A stretch of DNA of 64,000 nucleotides, from NCBI GenBank assembly GCA_001247695.2, contig LGRX02033465.1, positions 28,549 through 92,548 on the forward strand. The letters run 5' to 3'. The position numbers were made by a program, and so were the translations under genes. Shown here piece by piece: positions 1 through 11,670 of the stretch. Source of the DNA: Cymbomonas tetramitiformis. Its lineage: Eukaryota > Chlorophyta > Pyramimonadophyceae > Pyramimonadales > Pyramimonadaceae. Under the pieces are notes generated by a model, which was not told the DNA's origin, made no database searches, and worked only from the letters and a program-made list of their open reading frames with translations. Each line of letters opens with the position of its first letter. Positions within the stretch are counted from its first letter, which is position 1.

Positions 1-382
1 GTTAGCCAACCAGGGGGTCTATTACCGTTCAGCCTGAAAAAGCCTTTGCTTTCTTGCCAGTTTTTTAACATTCCACCGCAGGGAGTCAGAAGAAAGGAAC
101 CTGTGTGCTTAAGGTTATATTTTTGAATTGCGGAGGTAACATTCCTCGACATGTAGAGTTGTCTGGGAAGGGTGGTGACTAATGTGGTTTCACCCGCTTC
201 ATTTTCAGGGTAATTTTTAGAGTCGATAGCGTATCCAAGTTTTGCCATAATGTGACCTGTACGCCTGAACCAGTTAAAGCGTTTGTCTTTAGTGTGACTG
301 TAGGTTGCATAGTGTGATAAGGGGAAGCCCGAGATGGCATTATTACTCATTTCGTTGTTCATGTTTTGAATTATTATTTTAA

Positions 383-921
383 CCCCTTAGTTGCCGGAGG
401 AATTTCGGGGTTTTGAAAATTTTGGTTTATTTGCAATAACTTTGGCATAAGGGTCCTGCCTCAACTTTTGAAAATAGTGTCGGAAAGGTCTTCTCAAGGC
501 GAATCACATGCAAACGTTAGAAATACATGACACTTGATACCGATGACGTGATTGTCAACTGAAAAATGTTGATGGATGTGCACATCGTTAACAATGTAAG
601 CCCTAATATTGACCCTATACCTCCAGGTATAATCTTACCAAGTGCTCAACATGCGGTTAGGGCTACTTATATTATTAGGGGTTTGTAACACTATGACACA
701 TGTGCCCTAAATGTGACTCATTATGGTCAAGCTAAAATAGAGTGCGTCTGGGGAAATATTTAGAGCATCGTCGCAACATGGTTGCTCCCAAGTGCATGGC
801 TGCACGCGGCTCGATAAGAGCTTTTCAAAACTGTCTTCAAAAGTGAATTTGAGTTATTTGTCGCCGAGAAAATCAGTTTTGAGTGTTTGATGGACATGTC
901 CATCAGCTGGCAGCTAAGGGG
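383..921. mobile_element. piggyBac-like MITE, 539 bp, TTAA target duplication
   Basis: Copy 2 of the LINE reads straight through this point, so the insertion boundaries are exact. The insert is flanked by TTAA at 379-382 and 922-925, and begins CCCCTTAGTTGCC while its other end, reverse-complemented, begins CCCCTTAGCTGCC. TTAA duplication with CCC...GGG termini is the signature of the piggyBac superfamily. A palindrome GATGGACATGTCCATC lies about 20 bp inside the right end. No coding capacity, so non-autonomous. Confidence 0.9.
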
Positions 922-925
922 TTAA

Positions 926-2339
926 GCCATAGATTGTTGTTTCTACGGTATAGTGAGATAAGGTGGGGGTCAGTGATACGGTCCGTGTGGGTGTGTTGCC
1001 AATATTCGTGTTCATCTGCAGAACACAGGGTGTTCATGGTTTCAGTAATACACGACGCGGTTGCGATATCGAAGGCACTATCAATACCGTACCCGCCCTG
1101 GCAGACTGCTGTCCAGATTATTTGGTGATTAGTGTCAACTGGGCAGCACAGGTATTTGATTATAAACGAAGCTATCATTTTGTCTAATTCAATTGCGACA
1201 TTCTTTGAGGAGTTGGCAATTGCTGAGGTAACTTTAAGGGGGTACGCCATTCTCGGAACTACAACCGCATTTATAACATATCTTAGCTGGTGTAGAGTCA
1301 TGTGTTGCAATTGGATGGATGTCAGAGTAGACTTAAGTCTGTCAATAAGGATTTCCGCCTGTTTGTCCCATTCCCCATTTAGTGCAAACCATACTCCGAG
1401 GTATCTGTTTACCTCTTTGCTGTTAGAGAAATCGAGAAAATCTGGTGACTCGGGGGGTATCCATTTCGCATCAATGGAAGGACTTGAGTCATTGGTATTG
1501 GGCTCCAAGTGACCCCCAGAGATGAGTAAATCATCGGACGGGTCATATCGTGTTACCATTTTGCCCTGGGGTTTGATGCGCTTTCTGTAAGAGTATTTGG
1601 ATTTCTTAACATTGATGGGAATACCGATGAAGCTCGTAAATTCATTAACTATACCTAGCATGTCTTGGACTTCGTCTTTAGTTTTCCCCACGAGCATGAT
1701 GTCATCACAGAAGAACCGTGCAAAGATATTTAAAGGGGTGTCCTTTTCTAATAGGTTTTGGGAGGGAGGAATACCATTATTTCCTGGTTTGTTTGGTCTA
1801 TGGCGTTCCGAGTTCAGTTCGTATCCATATGTGGTTCCTGTTGGGTTTGCACCGTTTGCTCTTTTTGCTAACCAAATTGCCAGAATATCCATAATGGCTA
1901 CAAACCTTAGTGGGCTCAAAACTTCCCCCTGAGGAACTCCACATTCGAGGGACCATTCATCTGTGAGGCCTTCTTCAGTAAGTACCATTCTGGAGGCATC
2001 ATTGGTGATGTCTGAGATGATGTTAATTATTTGTGATGGGAGTCCTAACTTTCTGAGTGCTAAATTGCTCATCCAGAATTCAGCTCTATCAAATGCTTGT
2101 TTGAGGTCCAGGTAAACTACGTGGAGGTCTTTGTCGTATCTATTGGCATCCGAAATTACTTCATTCAAAATTTGGAGTGAGTCATCTATGTTTTTATTCG
2201 GAAGAAAGGCATCTTGAACGGGAAAGAGAATGGGGTGGGTGTTGAGTATTGTTTTGAGACGGTTAGCAATTATTGTATTAAATAGTTTAAGACCCGTTTC
2301 CAACATTGTGAGGGGTCTGGAATTATCTATGCGGTACAT
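926..2339 (-). pseudogene. LINE reverse transcriptase fragment (copy 1)
   Basis: The minus-strand reading frame contains classic RT blocks: SRPLTMLETGLKLFN, YLDLKQAFDRAEFWM, the GVPQGEVLSP box, and the catalytic FFCDDIML (at about 1697-1720). RT copies element RNA into DNA at the nicked target. The frame is lost at its upstream end by a 2-bp insertion relative to copy 2 near 2335, and at its downstream end it runs into the inserted MITE. Nearly every residue is shared with copy 2. Not functional on its own. Confidence 0.9.
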
Positions 2340-3395
2340 GGTGCAGAGGGGTTTTTGGGGATTGGAAGGATGACTCCCGCTTTTGCACTCTTAGGAAATC
2401 TCCCAGTTATAAGAATGTGGTTAAAAAGTGAGACAGTAACTTCTTGAAAATTCTCTGGGCCCTTGATCCACTGCGAGTATCTCATTCCTGAGGGTCCTAG
2501 TGCTGTAGAAATGCCACAGTCCGAGTATGCTTGTTGAAGTTCTTTGCGCGTGATTTCTGTCAATAGTCTTGCGGCGGCCGTATCGGGGATTTTAGGGCTA
2601 TCCTTGAGAATGTCAGTGAGCCATTGTGGGAGTTTATCTGGCTCACTCGGGTTAGCAGAAAATAATTTTTATTTTTGTATTCATCTAGTGTTGTGTTTAG
2701 TCTTTCTGATTTTGTCTCAGGTATCTTTCCATCACTACCTGGGGTTGCGACTGCACCTTTTTCGGTACTGTAGGCTTCATCTTTCCCATGACTGTGTCTA
2801 GAAACCTCGAAAGGTTAGTTGAGAAGAGATGTTGCAGGGCTTCCTTTTCTCGAAGTTTGCGTCGTTCAATGTCTGTGTCTCTGCTTTTTTGAAAAGCATT
2901 TCTGATTATTACATAATTTTCATGCAATCGTAATCTCCATGAGGCTGCTGCTTCATTGTGTTTGGGTTGGAGCGAGGCAAACGGTAGTGTGCGGGCAGCC
3001 TTTTTGGCTTGCTTTGGAATGTTACTAACATGAGTTCTTGTGTCCAAATATTTGATGGTGCGGCGTACCGTGTTTAGCCATTTGTATATATAATTAGATA
3101 CTGCTGATGGTTTTTCAGACCTCCCTGTTATGTTCAGATTCTTGGTGCCAAAAGCGTCACTTGCCGCCTGATGTGCCAATTTGTGCAGGGTATCCCATGT
3201 CGCGTCAGGGTGCATTTCCTTGAGGCCAGTGCCGCCGTTTCTAGCTGCTTCTGGGCCATTTTCCATTTCGAGTGTGCTATGTAGTCTTTCAGTGTAAGAC
3301 ACCCAGCCTGTAGCGTATTGGAATAAATGAGCCGTGCACTCTATTTCTTCCGAATGCATCTCAGATCCGTACAGGTTCCAGAATTTAGCAGGCAT
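2327..3395 (-). pseudogene. LINE linker between endonuclease and RT (copy 1), frameshifted
   Basis: Two overlapping frames (2327-2563 and 2697-3395) together match the continuous linker of copy 2, which connects the EEP endonuclease to the RT. Visible blocks are MPAKFWNLYGSEMHSE at the start and the DCGIS..GPSGMRYSQWIKG segment that precedes the RT finger region. The differences from copy 2 are small indels near 2670, 2730-2800 and 3400. The part has no recognised catalytic domain and is described only by its place in the LINE polyprotein. Confidence 0.8.
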
Positions 3396-5222
3396 ATGGG
3401 GTTGTATGTAGAAGGATATCCCAGCAGGTCATGTGATCGTCTGTGCCGGATTTCGTGATTTTCTTAACTTCCAGTGAGCTGAATGAAAGGTGTCGTTTGA
3501 GATAGGCATTTACATCTTTCCTGTTCAGTAGGTGAGGCGAACCTATATGCCAGATGTCATCTTTGACGTTATGGCCTAAGTTGAGACCACCTTCAGGCAT
3601 CCCCTTGCCTCTAGAGAGTAAGTGAGCTGCATTCCATGGGCTATTAAGGTGAATCCACCATTCTTTGGGTTTGTTGTGCCATTTTAGACATTGTTCTATG
3701 TTGTCCGTCTCTTCATTTTTTGCTATGAGCTTGTTCACTGTTATGGGGCTGCCGTCTGTATTATCCCGTCTGAGATCGAGATCAGTGGTGTCACCCTTGA
3801 TGGTGCTGATAGCGGCTCTTGCTTTGTTTTTATTGATGCACGCGTGCACAAGTTCATTTGTGTTGTATCCGTTTGCTTCAAGGAGTCCTACGATATCTTT
3901 CTTGTTTATTTTCCTTTTTGTATCCGTATTTTTGTTTGTCATTCTGATTGGATACCCTGGGTACTCATCATGTGTGATTTCCTTAGCACCGTTGAATCTA
4001 GGTGTTGGCAAAGTTGTATCTGTAGCTATCTCAGGTTTAGTGTCGTTTTGAGGGAGCTTAAATTCAGCCCATACTATCCCGTGGTCGGAGATGATATAAG
4101 GGTTTTCCTCTGTCCATCCAGATTTAACTGTCATTTCTGCCATAGTTGTGTTGGCCATGATATGGGTAAGTTTTGCTTTTGAGTTTTTGGATATAACATG
4201 TGTGAAAATTTCTGTGTTTGGGTTACGGTCCATTATCAGTTCATTAAGAGAACATCTGTCATTGTTGAAATAAGTTAAAAGATGCTTATTCTTCTCAACA
4301 TGCTCTTGATATGACATGTAATTTCCACCTGACACCCGCTGATTTGGGGTAATAGTACAGTTTTTGTCACCTATCTCTATGTAGGCCTTTTTTGGATTAT
4401 TTCCTGCCTTCCCTGCCCAGTCAGTGAGTGTGTCATATAATTCCATTTGTTCATCTACTAGTGTGGCATCATTCATATAACCGCTGGCTATGTAGAGCTC
4501 AAACCCGTTATTTCCTGAAAATTTGGTCATTACTGCTCTCTTTGCATCTCCATCAATTGTGGTAACCGAGGTGGATAGTGGTAAACTTTTCGGATTCCAT
4601 AAGATCATGGAACGAATGGAAGCTCTTTCATTTACATAAGATGTGCGAAATTGGATTCCTTTTTGTGTCATTAGGGTTTTAATTAATGCAGGGTTTTCAG
4701 TATTCACCTTGGTTTCTGATATACATATTATATCGGCCCGTCTACTGTCAATTAAAAGATTGCAGATTGTTTCTAATTTAACCAAACTGTCTTTATCTTC
4801 TTTGTGGTGTCGGAGGCCTCTCATATTCATACCCATTATAATCAAATTGTCAGAGTGTTGTGCTAGTTGTAGTTTTGTAAGTCGGTCTAATTCTTCAGGC
4901 TGTCTCATGGCGCTTTTGTGTTTTGCTTTTTGTAGTATGCATCTGCCATCTGCGTCATAGATGTTCTCACAATCAAAGATTTTGTTTGTGCATTTGGTTT
5001 TAAGGATTGTTCTCTGTTGTTTATGAGAGTGTTTCCAGCGGTATCCATATGTGTGGCGTTCGCAAGAAAGCTTTCCTTTGCCTGAGATGAGGTGATTATA
5101 AGCAGTGTAGGTGGATTTACAGTCTTTGTTTTCAGGATTTGGCTTTGTTGGATGTGCATCGATTTTCGGGAGGTGAATTCTTAGTGATTGTCGTATGGTC
5201 GAAACGGCTTTGTTATTTTCGT
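3385..5222 (-). pseudogene. LINE EEP endonuclease region (copy 1)
   Basis: The frame encodes an exonuclease-endonuclease-phosphatase fold: NLIIMGMNMRGL at the start of the domain, DIICISETKV (metal-binding Glu), and ISDHGIVWAEF carrying the terminal Ser-Asp-His. This enzyme nicks target DNA for target-primed reverse transcription. The residue where copy 2 carries a nonsense codon is Glu here (YIEIGDKNC). The frame stays open upstream into the adjacent hexanucleotide repeat (giving a run of Asn-Asp) and beyond, but that extension is not part of the gene. Upstream protease sequence present in copy 2 is missing here because of 5' truncation. Confidence 0.85.
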
Positions 5223-5228
5223 GTTTGG

Positions 5229-5337
5229 TATCATTATCATTGTCATTGTCATTATCATTGTCATTGACATTATCATTGTCATTGTCATTGTCATTGTCAT
5301 TATCATTGTCATTATCATTGTCATTATCATTGTCATT
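5229..5337. repeat. CATTRT hexanucleotide microsatellite
   Basis: About 18 units of CATTGT/CATTAT run without interruption. The array abuts the 5' truncation point of LINE copy 1. On the minus strand it stays open as an Asn-Asp repeat, which is fortuitous. Confidence 0.95.
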
Positions 5338-5730
5338 GTTGTGAGATATAACTACGGATATATATTGGGTTACAGTCAGAATGCTTTCACTTTCGGTGTT
5401 AGCATAAGAGTCAATAAACATAAGATAGTCTCGGCTTGATGCCGGAAACCCTAAACCTGTGACACCCGTACTGTACCGAGTACTAGTACAGATAACAGGA
5501 AGTGACACACGGTGTGTCACATCCAGCACACCACACCACCCTGGACTATTACGGAGGAAAAGTTAGGGTGGAGCAGGGTTGTTGCAGTTTGAAAACACAC
5601 CATCTCAAGCGGTGGAAACAATTTCTAGAGGGGGCTTGTGCTCTTGGCCAGGGCGGTCCCAAATCTCTAGCTAGCTGTGCACACAGGAAGGCATCTTGGC
5701 CCAACGATACTGATCTAGCAAGCTACTAGC
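5336..5730. repeat. LTR-like dispersed repeat, copy A
   Basis: The first ~150 bp (from TGTGAGATATAACTACGG to the ACCGAGTACTAGTA block) match 9709-9859 almost exactly. The remainder (ACACCATCTC..GCGGTGGAAA, GGCCAGGGCGGTCCC) matches 10090-10160 more loosely, with an internal block present only in copy B. It starts with TG and carries no coding sequence, so a solo LTR is the best guess, but I see no target duplication. Confidence 0.55.
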
Positions 5731-6928
5731 TAACATTAAAACAACTCTAGCCACTTTGCAAGTGGTCCACAAAGCAGAGTTCGCTGTAGAACGAAGTCGT
5801 TGTTGCCAATCCCAAAGTTCATATTGCAGAAGGCAAACGTGTCAAAGTCCGGAAAACCAGAGTCCAGATTGAAGTTGTCGTCGGGGTCAGCGGGTCCAGA
5901 GTCCAGAAAGGCAGAGTCAGCGAAGAAGTCCACTGGGCAGTCCTGATGGCTACTACCCAAATTCATGGTCCTACCACAAGGACCAATGGGCAATTGCGGT
6001 TTCGATCACTAAATCGACCGTATTTGAGGCACAGGCAACATTTGCACATGATATTTATGAGTTAAATGAATTTTATTTCTTATAGCGGCGGCCCCCATGA
6101 GACTTTAGGTGTGTGGTTGAACGACACGCTTTAGGGGTGTAATTTCACCAAAAGCTTGAAGAAAATTGTGGTCCTACCACAAGGACCACCGTTATTTTGA
6201 GTAGTAGGAGTCTCATGGGGGGCTCACGGTGATGCTCATGGTTATACATCTTGAGTTTATGACCAAATAAGATAACTGAATCGGTTACTTCGCACCCTCA
6301 TCATCATTCCCGCTCTATTTCAGCATGGCGCATGTTCAACACAATGCAAATTCCGAATTTAGTGAATTTCGGACTTTAGAAATTGGCATTCATCCATTCT
6401 AAAATGTACACGCCAGTCGAAAAATAAGATATTTGGATGATGTTAGACTTTCAGAAATTCGCAATACATATATACTTGAAGATTTAATGTGCCGCACACA
6501 CCAACCTTGCGATATATGCCCTCTAGCAAGCAATTATGATGGCTGGCTGGTCAGCTCGCGTGACCACTGTTTTAGGGGGGAAACCAACGAGCCAATATAT
6601 TAGAGGGGAAGCCAACGAGCCAACGAGCCAATATATGCATTCCAACCGGGCCTACCGCCCAAATATGATTGGGACATATGTATAGGTTCAATTTGATGGT
6701 ATCCGCGCAGGTGTAGTGTTGATATATGATTGGTAAAAAATTATTGAAGATGAGTCACTAATTTGCCACATTTTGAATGTTCCAAAAAATCTGTTTTGAA
6801 AAATTTGAGTGTAGAGGTTTGAAATGCGTTCGTCATGGATATATGTGATGGATATAGGCCAAACCAGCGTTCAAATAAATTAATATAGGACCTATATATA
6901 CCACATTTCACTGGTTAGACACCACAAA
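5731..6928. other. Non-coding spacer with foldback motifs
   Basis: No gene is supported. The 18-bp near-palindrome GGTCCTACCACAAGGACC occurs at 5967-5984 and 6170-6187, and its G-variant occurs inverted at 6964-6981 and 6995-7011 just past the spacer. A small inverted repeat (GCCCCCATGAGACT at about 6093, AGTCTCATGGGGGGC at about 6208) encloses ~130 bp that resemble a tiny MITE. CCAACGAGCCAATATAT is repeated near 6580-6640. A weak minus-strand frame at 5736-5993 is not convincing as a gene. Confidence 0.5.
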
Positions 6929-7715
6929 TCACGGGAGATAGCCAATTAAATTATCGGAACAATGGTCCTCGTGGTAGGACCAAAACGTCGATTTGGTCCT
7001 ACCACGAGGACTGCGGGGCAGTAGCCACTGATAACTGAAGTGCTCTCGGTACACCACCGACCGCGGAGCAATCTCCACGTCACAGAGCTCGGAGGCGGTG
7101 ACGGTGTTGAGCAAAGCCATGCTCACGCACATGAACAGAGCCGGCAGTGCTGCTGCCGTGAGAAAATTGCCGATCGACGGTGTCCGGACACCACCAACCC
7201 GTGGAGCGGGTGGCGGCGCGTCCACATGTAATTCCTCGCCGTCAGATTCCGAGTCAGCCACGCTAGCTGAATCATGCGTGGAAGAAATGTACGGAGGCAG
7301 GGGGGTGAAGGATTTAGCCGAAACCTCTGGCTCGGGCTCGAAGAAGCCCAACTTCACAGACATGTCGTCCATGAAAGACTGCTCGAAGGGGGGCTCGTTG
7401 TCGATGAACTGCTTCGGAAAGATTAGCGCGTTCTCGCCGCTCTCGATCTCCACTTGCGGTTCAGGCTCCACGATGGCCTCGTCGATCACGGCGGGCGTGG
7501 CCGAGCCGAAGTGCACCATGGGGAAGTGCTGTGTCGTGGATTCAGCACCACCGGCAACCTGCTTCAGCTCGCGGAGAGCTGTGCGCGCCTCGTGCACGCG
7601 GGTAGCAAGGAGAGAGGGCGAGAAGGGATTAAACCCGCGTACTGTGCCCGAATGCCGATGTTGTTGTCGTCGGCGAAGGTAAAAGGCTCCTCGTCGTGAC
7701 GAACAACGGGTTGAT
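6929..7715 (-). pseudogene. Region downstream of the gag-like gene, possible start of a retrotransposon polyprotein
   Basis: Two overlapping minus-strand frames (7564-7797 and 6929-7597) continue in the direction of the upstream gag-like gene and have similar GC-rich composition. The product is acidic and proline-rich (EPEPQVEIESGENALIF, DSESDGEELHVDAPPPAP) with one hydrophobic segment of about 20 residues (LTAAALPALFMCVSMALL). I see no protease, integrase or RT motif. Its 3' end runs into the hairpin of two inverted 18-bp motifs at 6964-7011. Treat as a decayed, unidentified coding remnant. Confidence 0.4.
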
Positions 7716-9147
7716 CATGCTGGCCACAAATAAAGCTGAGCGAAGGTGGCGTCGTCCTGGGCATCGAAGGCGGTCTGGAACGCGGACACAATCTCATCGT
7801 TCTCGTCGGCGGTTACCAAGTCGCACTCCGCGCACGCCATGTCGTCCGTGGGGCAATTCGCGGAGTCGTGGTAGTGTCCAGGAGGACAACGCGCACACTC
7901 AGGGACGAAGGCGGAGGAGGCCACGTGGAACGAGATGTTGTGGGCGGCACTCTTCTTGTAGGTGTCTTGCCGCCAATTGCCGCCGCCCTTGAGCGGGTGC
8001 GCAGTAAAGCGAAAATGTTTGCGGCCGTAGGCGCCAACGCGATTGTCTCGCCCATGAAACTTCCCATCGTCCCTCCTGTTGCGCTCATCCCGCCAACGTG
8101 AGGGTGGGAAGGAGACACCACGCTTACCGTCACGCTGCAGGTGGCGACGGGAAGAATCCACAAAGCCCGAAAGGGGCTCGTCGCTCTTTGTGACGGAGTC
8201 CTTGAGCTCCATGAGAGTCGAAGTGGCGGCCTCCAACTGCTTCTCGAACTCCATGATGAGGTCCTTCACGTTCACGTCACCAGAGTAAAGCAAAGCCGGC
8301 GGGGAAGACGGAAGTACCGGCTTAAGCTGCTTCAAGCGGCCAACACCGTGCTCGCTTTCCCAAATCTCGAGGATGTGGGCGTAGATGTCCTCGAGGTCGA
8401 CCTTGGCCAAGTCCACGTCGAGACGAAGAGGAGTGAAGACCTTGTCGTACATGATGGGGTCGAGGGACGCGAGGAGCTGCTTCTTGGCCACCATGTCGTC
8501 GAGCGGACCAGAAGGCGAGGTACGGATAGCCGTTAGGCAGGCGTCGAAGTCTTGAATCAACGGATCGGGGTCTAGCTTGGAGTCGAAGTAGATGGCACAA
8601 AGCTCCTCGTAGTTCCCAAGGGGTCGGAGAACACTAGGAAGTAGCGCTTCGTGACTTCCAGCAAGGCCCGCTTCCCATCTCGTGGGGAAGCGCGTCCAGA
8701 AGCGTCCACCCAACGTCTGGCGGGTGAGTGTGGCTTCGTCAAAGATGTCAACGTCGTGAAAAGAATGGCGTTGTAGACGTTGTTGACCTCCTTGGTGGCA
8801 TCCGCCAAGTCGAAGAGGGTATCGTTGGCGGCGTCCTTCAGCTCAAATGCCGACTGCAAAGACGTCACCAACGACGTCCATAGTACGTTTCGGTCTGATT
8901 CGTCACCTCGGAACGATGCGTCCTTGGTGCCCAGGGCGTCACGAGACGCCCTCTTGATTAAATCCACGTCCCATGAAGAATTCTGAACGGCCACGGCACG
9001 TGTCCGTTTAGGAGCCGTCAAAGCCGCTGCCGGAGATGCAGGCGTCGGCCGATAGCGCATCCCCACTACGTCTCGGGGAAAAAATGTGTCGAGCCGGATT
9101 CGGTTGTGAGCCCCCATGGGGGGCGTAGCGTGCGAAGAAACACTCAT
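7715..9147 (-). pseudogene. Retrotransposon gag-like gene, frameshifted
   Basis: Starting at the Met of MSVSSHATPPMG (9147), the frame encodes a helical N-terminal region; a frameshift near 8740 moves the reading into the frame 8713-7715. That part looks like a retrotransposon capsid: GGRFWTRFPTRWEAG, then LASLDPIMYDKVFTPLRL, followed by a basic region and a zinc knuckle CARCPPGHYHDSANC (C-x2-C-x5-H-x4-C). Gag binds element RNA and assembles particles. No LTRs, protease or RT are recognisable around it, so this is an isolated remnant. Ty3 or Copia origin cannot be decided from what is left. Confidence 0.65.
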
Positions 9148-9532
9148 GATGAAAATCCTATAGGTGGGTACGTCGGGGCAAGGTGGCGATGGCGCGGAGA
9201 GGAGGAACTCGCGGAAACGGTGATGGCAAATGCAGTCAAAACGTTCGTAACTGTGAAGTCCCAATTGTAGAAATGCGGAAGTCGAAATACACGTTGCGCA
9301 AGAAGTCCGCGACAAAGAGTGATCAATTCTAGTCAAAACGAAAATCCCGTGGACATCCAAAAATCACGTAGGGTACGTTGCAGCGATAAACACAATTACT
9401 CCGTAATGACGTGTGCCTCAACCGCGAGTCCTCACAGCGCAACCATCAAATGGCCCCCCCAACGCCCCACCAAGCGGAGGCGTTTAGCCAATCATGCTGC
9501 CAAAAGTAGTAGAAGGTGCCTGGCGCACCATA

Positions 9533-9701
9533 CAGTGCGTGCTCAGTTATAAGAATAATGTCTTATAAGCATATCGGACTGGAATTCTTAGACGAGTGTT
9601 ATGTGCTTATATATGGGCGTGATGTGTTAAGTATGGAAATTTGCTAAGAATATTCGGTCCAACCCCGATTTTCCGACATTCTTATATATGAGCACGCACT
9701 G
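9533..9701. mobile_element. Tc1/mariner-type MITE copy 1
   Basis: A 169-bp non-coding unit has terminal inverted repeats CAGTGCGTGCTCA...TGAGCACGCACTG and is flanked by TA on both sides (9531-9532, 9702-9703). The TA duplication and CAGT termini are typical of Tc1/mariner-derived (Stowaway-like) MITEs. A second copy lies at 10365-10522 in opposite orientation. Confidence 0.85.
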
Positions 9702-9703
9702 TA

Positions 9704-10300
9704 ACCTGTGAGATGTATAACTACGGATATATATTAGGTTACAGTCAGAATGCTTTCACTTTCGGTGTTAGCATAAGAGTCAATAAACATAAGATAGTCT
9801 CGGCTTTATGCCGGAAACCCTAAACCTGTGACACCCGTACTGTACCGAGTACTAGTACTGTTGGATATACCCCTAGGACTCGGGATATATTCACTCAGTG
9901 ATAGGTTTTCTCAGAATGTAATAAAGTTGATCAGTTAACCCGATATAACGGGCATAAACAGTTAGGGTTCGGGTTCGGGTGACGGTGATACACACTACTA
10001 TAGGAAGAGTCACAAAGCAAGCGGTGTGACTGTTCCAGCACAGCACCTAGTGTGGTGACTGGCTAGCCGAAGGTGAAACCTGTGAACAAACACCATCTAG
10101 AGCGGTGGAAACTGAGTTCTAAGGGAAGGCCTGTCCTTTCTGGCAGGGCTGTTCCCAGTCAAGAGTTGCAAATCTGAAATCCGGCCCGTGATCGGACCCC
10201 TCTGCACATACAGCTACTGTCAATTTCACTGTGCAGGAGCGGCACGATTAACTTGCTAGCCACTAGTCGGCGGTGGCACTGCTGTGCCAGCCCGCAACAC
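9704..10300. repeat. LTR-like dispersed repeat, copy B
   Basis: This copy shares the start and several internal blocks with 5336-5730 but is longer. The extra part includes a GGGTTCGGGTTCGGG stretch near 9964. It is enclosed by two inverted MITE copies. Non-coding; probably a solo LTR of an unidentified element. Confidence 0.5.
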
Positions 10301-10364
10301 AGTCATGGTGCCGTGAATTGAAGTTGTCGACACCGTGTTTGAATCATTCGTAGAGCTCCATGTA

Positions 10365-10522
10365 CAGTGCGTGCTCATATACTGTATAAGAATGTCGGAA
10401 AATTGGGGTTGGACCGAATATTCTTAGCAAATTTCCATACTTAACACATCACGCCCATATATAAGCACATAACACTCGTCTAAGAATTCCGGTCCGATAT
10501 TCTTATAACTGAGCACGCACTG
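10365..10522. mobile_element. Tc1/mariner-type MITE copy 2 (inverted)
   Basis: The unit is close to the reverse complement of 9533-9701, with the same CAGTGCGTGCTCA termini and TA flanks (10363-10364, 10523-10524). Differences are scattered substitutions and small indels. Confidence 0.85.
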
Positions 10523-10604
10523 TACCTAAGGCCCTTGGGTACATCCCCATGTACCGAAGGGTAGTGGACATAAGCACCTGCACTACGTAGCTAGTAAAGT
10601 GGGT

Positions 10605-11452
10605 ATGCGAGAGGTGGAGTATCGAGATGTGGTTCGCACACCGAGTACGAAGAGTAAAGCTGGAACTTTTGGAAAGGTGTCAACCAATATGCTTCTAGGA
10701 GTGCAACATGTTGTCTAAAAGGAGTGTAAGGAGGGCCGGTACACGGATATGCTTCATGAGATGCTATTTGCCATAGTTTTAAGCAAAGGCAGCACTCACG
10801 TGTTCCCACCAGTAGGGTATGGCCTCCGAAACTGCAAGGGGCACGTTTATCCTTTCGTCGTCTTCCCTTATGGAGGAAACACATTATGGGACTTTATCAA
10901 AGAGCACAACCCCTCACCTTCCCTTAGGAGAGACATTTGCCTTCAACTTTTGAGTGGCGTGAAGGATATGCACGCGCTTGACATCGTTCACGGTGATCTG
11001 AAAGGGAATACTATGCTAGTTCTTGAAAAAGCACTAGGTCTAAGTGGTGTCACTGTGTCTATCATCGACTTTAGTGTCACAAACACTGTAGACAAGACAA
11101 CTAACGTCCCTGTATGCAAACCTTAGCGAGCGAGGAAGAGACTTCCAAAAGGCTGAAACGTGCATATTGGATCGCGCCAGAGACAGGAAATGGATATTGT
11201 AAGAGCAAGTCTTCGGATATGTATGCAGTAGGTTTCCTCTTGTTGGATGTGCTCATCCCCAAGAGTGCTGGGGCCGAAGATGTTTATGAAATGAAGACAG
11301 AGTGTGAGACATATGCGCCATATGTTGATTGTGATATAGCCACCCACATCATGAATTGTTTTGGTGCAAGGAGTGCGAGACCGACAGCTAGTGTACTCTT
11401 CCAAGTTTTTAGTGACAGTATGGTAAAAGATGATGGTATTGCTCTAGCGTAA
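10605..11452 (+). pseudogene. Protein kinase-like gene, broken by one stop and one frameshift
   Basis: The conceptual product has a protein-kinase fold: glycine loop AGTFGKV, a candidate VAIK-type lysine in VV*KECKEG, the catalytic loop HGDLKGNTML (HGD in place of HRD), a DFS in place of DFG (IIDFSVTN), and an APE-type segment YWIAPETGNG followed by DMYAVGFLLLDVL. A TAA codon lies just before the lysine (about 10719) and the frame shifts near 11110 within the activation loop. HGD and DFS variants are found in several divergent eukaryotic kinases, so activity of the ancestor is uncertain. Just downstream on the same strand lies a spliced gene of unknown function; whether they belonged together is unknown. 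Confidence 0.75.
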
Positions 11453-11670
11453 TTTTGAACTAATACGTGTAACTAGTGAAATATGTAAGAAGTGTATTAA
11501 CCTTTCCGGTATCAAGACACGATAGTGTGTATGTATAAATTATGTGTGCTATGGAAAGTTTGGTTTTTTGTGGAAACATATGACTATCGCACGTCTGTCA
11601 CTATATGTATCGTGCAGCCATGAATATGAGTGTGCTTTACCACCATGAATATGAGTGTGCTTTACCCCTG

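Larger units (their letters stand above)
1..5228 (-). mobile_element. LINE (non-LTR retrotransposon) copy 1, 5'-truncated and broken
   Basis: The stretch is closely similar, in the same orientation, to 14674-19345 of the second LINE copy in this window. Read on the minus strand it carries the C-terminal part of an AP-endonuclease-like (EEP) domain region, a linker, a reverse transcriptase, and the start of the region leading to RNase H; the window edge cuts the rest. The 5' end stops at about 5228, directly against a CATTRT hexanucleotide array, whereas copy 2 continues further upstream. Small indels relative to copy 2 (near 2336, 2670, 2750, 3400) break the frame several times, and a 539-bp MITE interrupts it at 383-921. 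It is a dead copy; the family assignment is secure from the domains, the clade is not determined. Confidence 0.9.

Noticed and set aside
5188..5529. Asn-Asp-rich N-terminal extension of the LINE frame
   Set aside because: It is a translation of the CATTRT microsatellite and the neighbouring LTR-like repeat; copy 2 shows a different, protease-containing upstream sequence.
5736..5993. Minus-strand 85-codon frame, Asp/Phe/Asn-rich
   Set aside because: No motif, and it begins and ends in repeat motifs; open by composition.
9960..9985. Telomere-like GGGTTCGGGTTCGGG
   Set aside because: Only two to three units inside a dispersed repeat; not a telomeric array.
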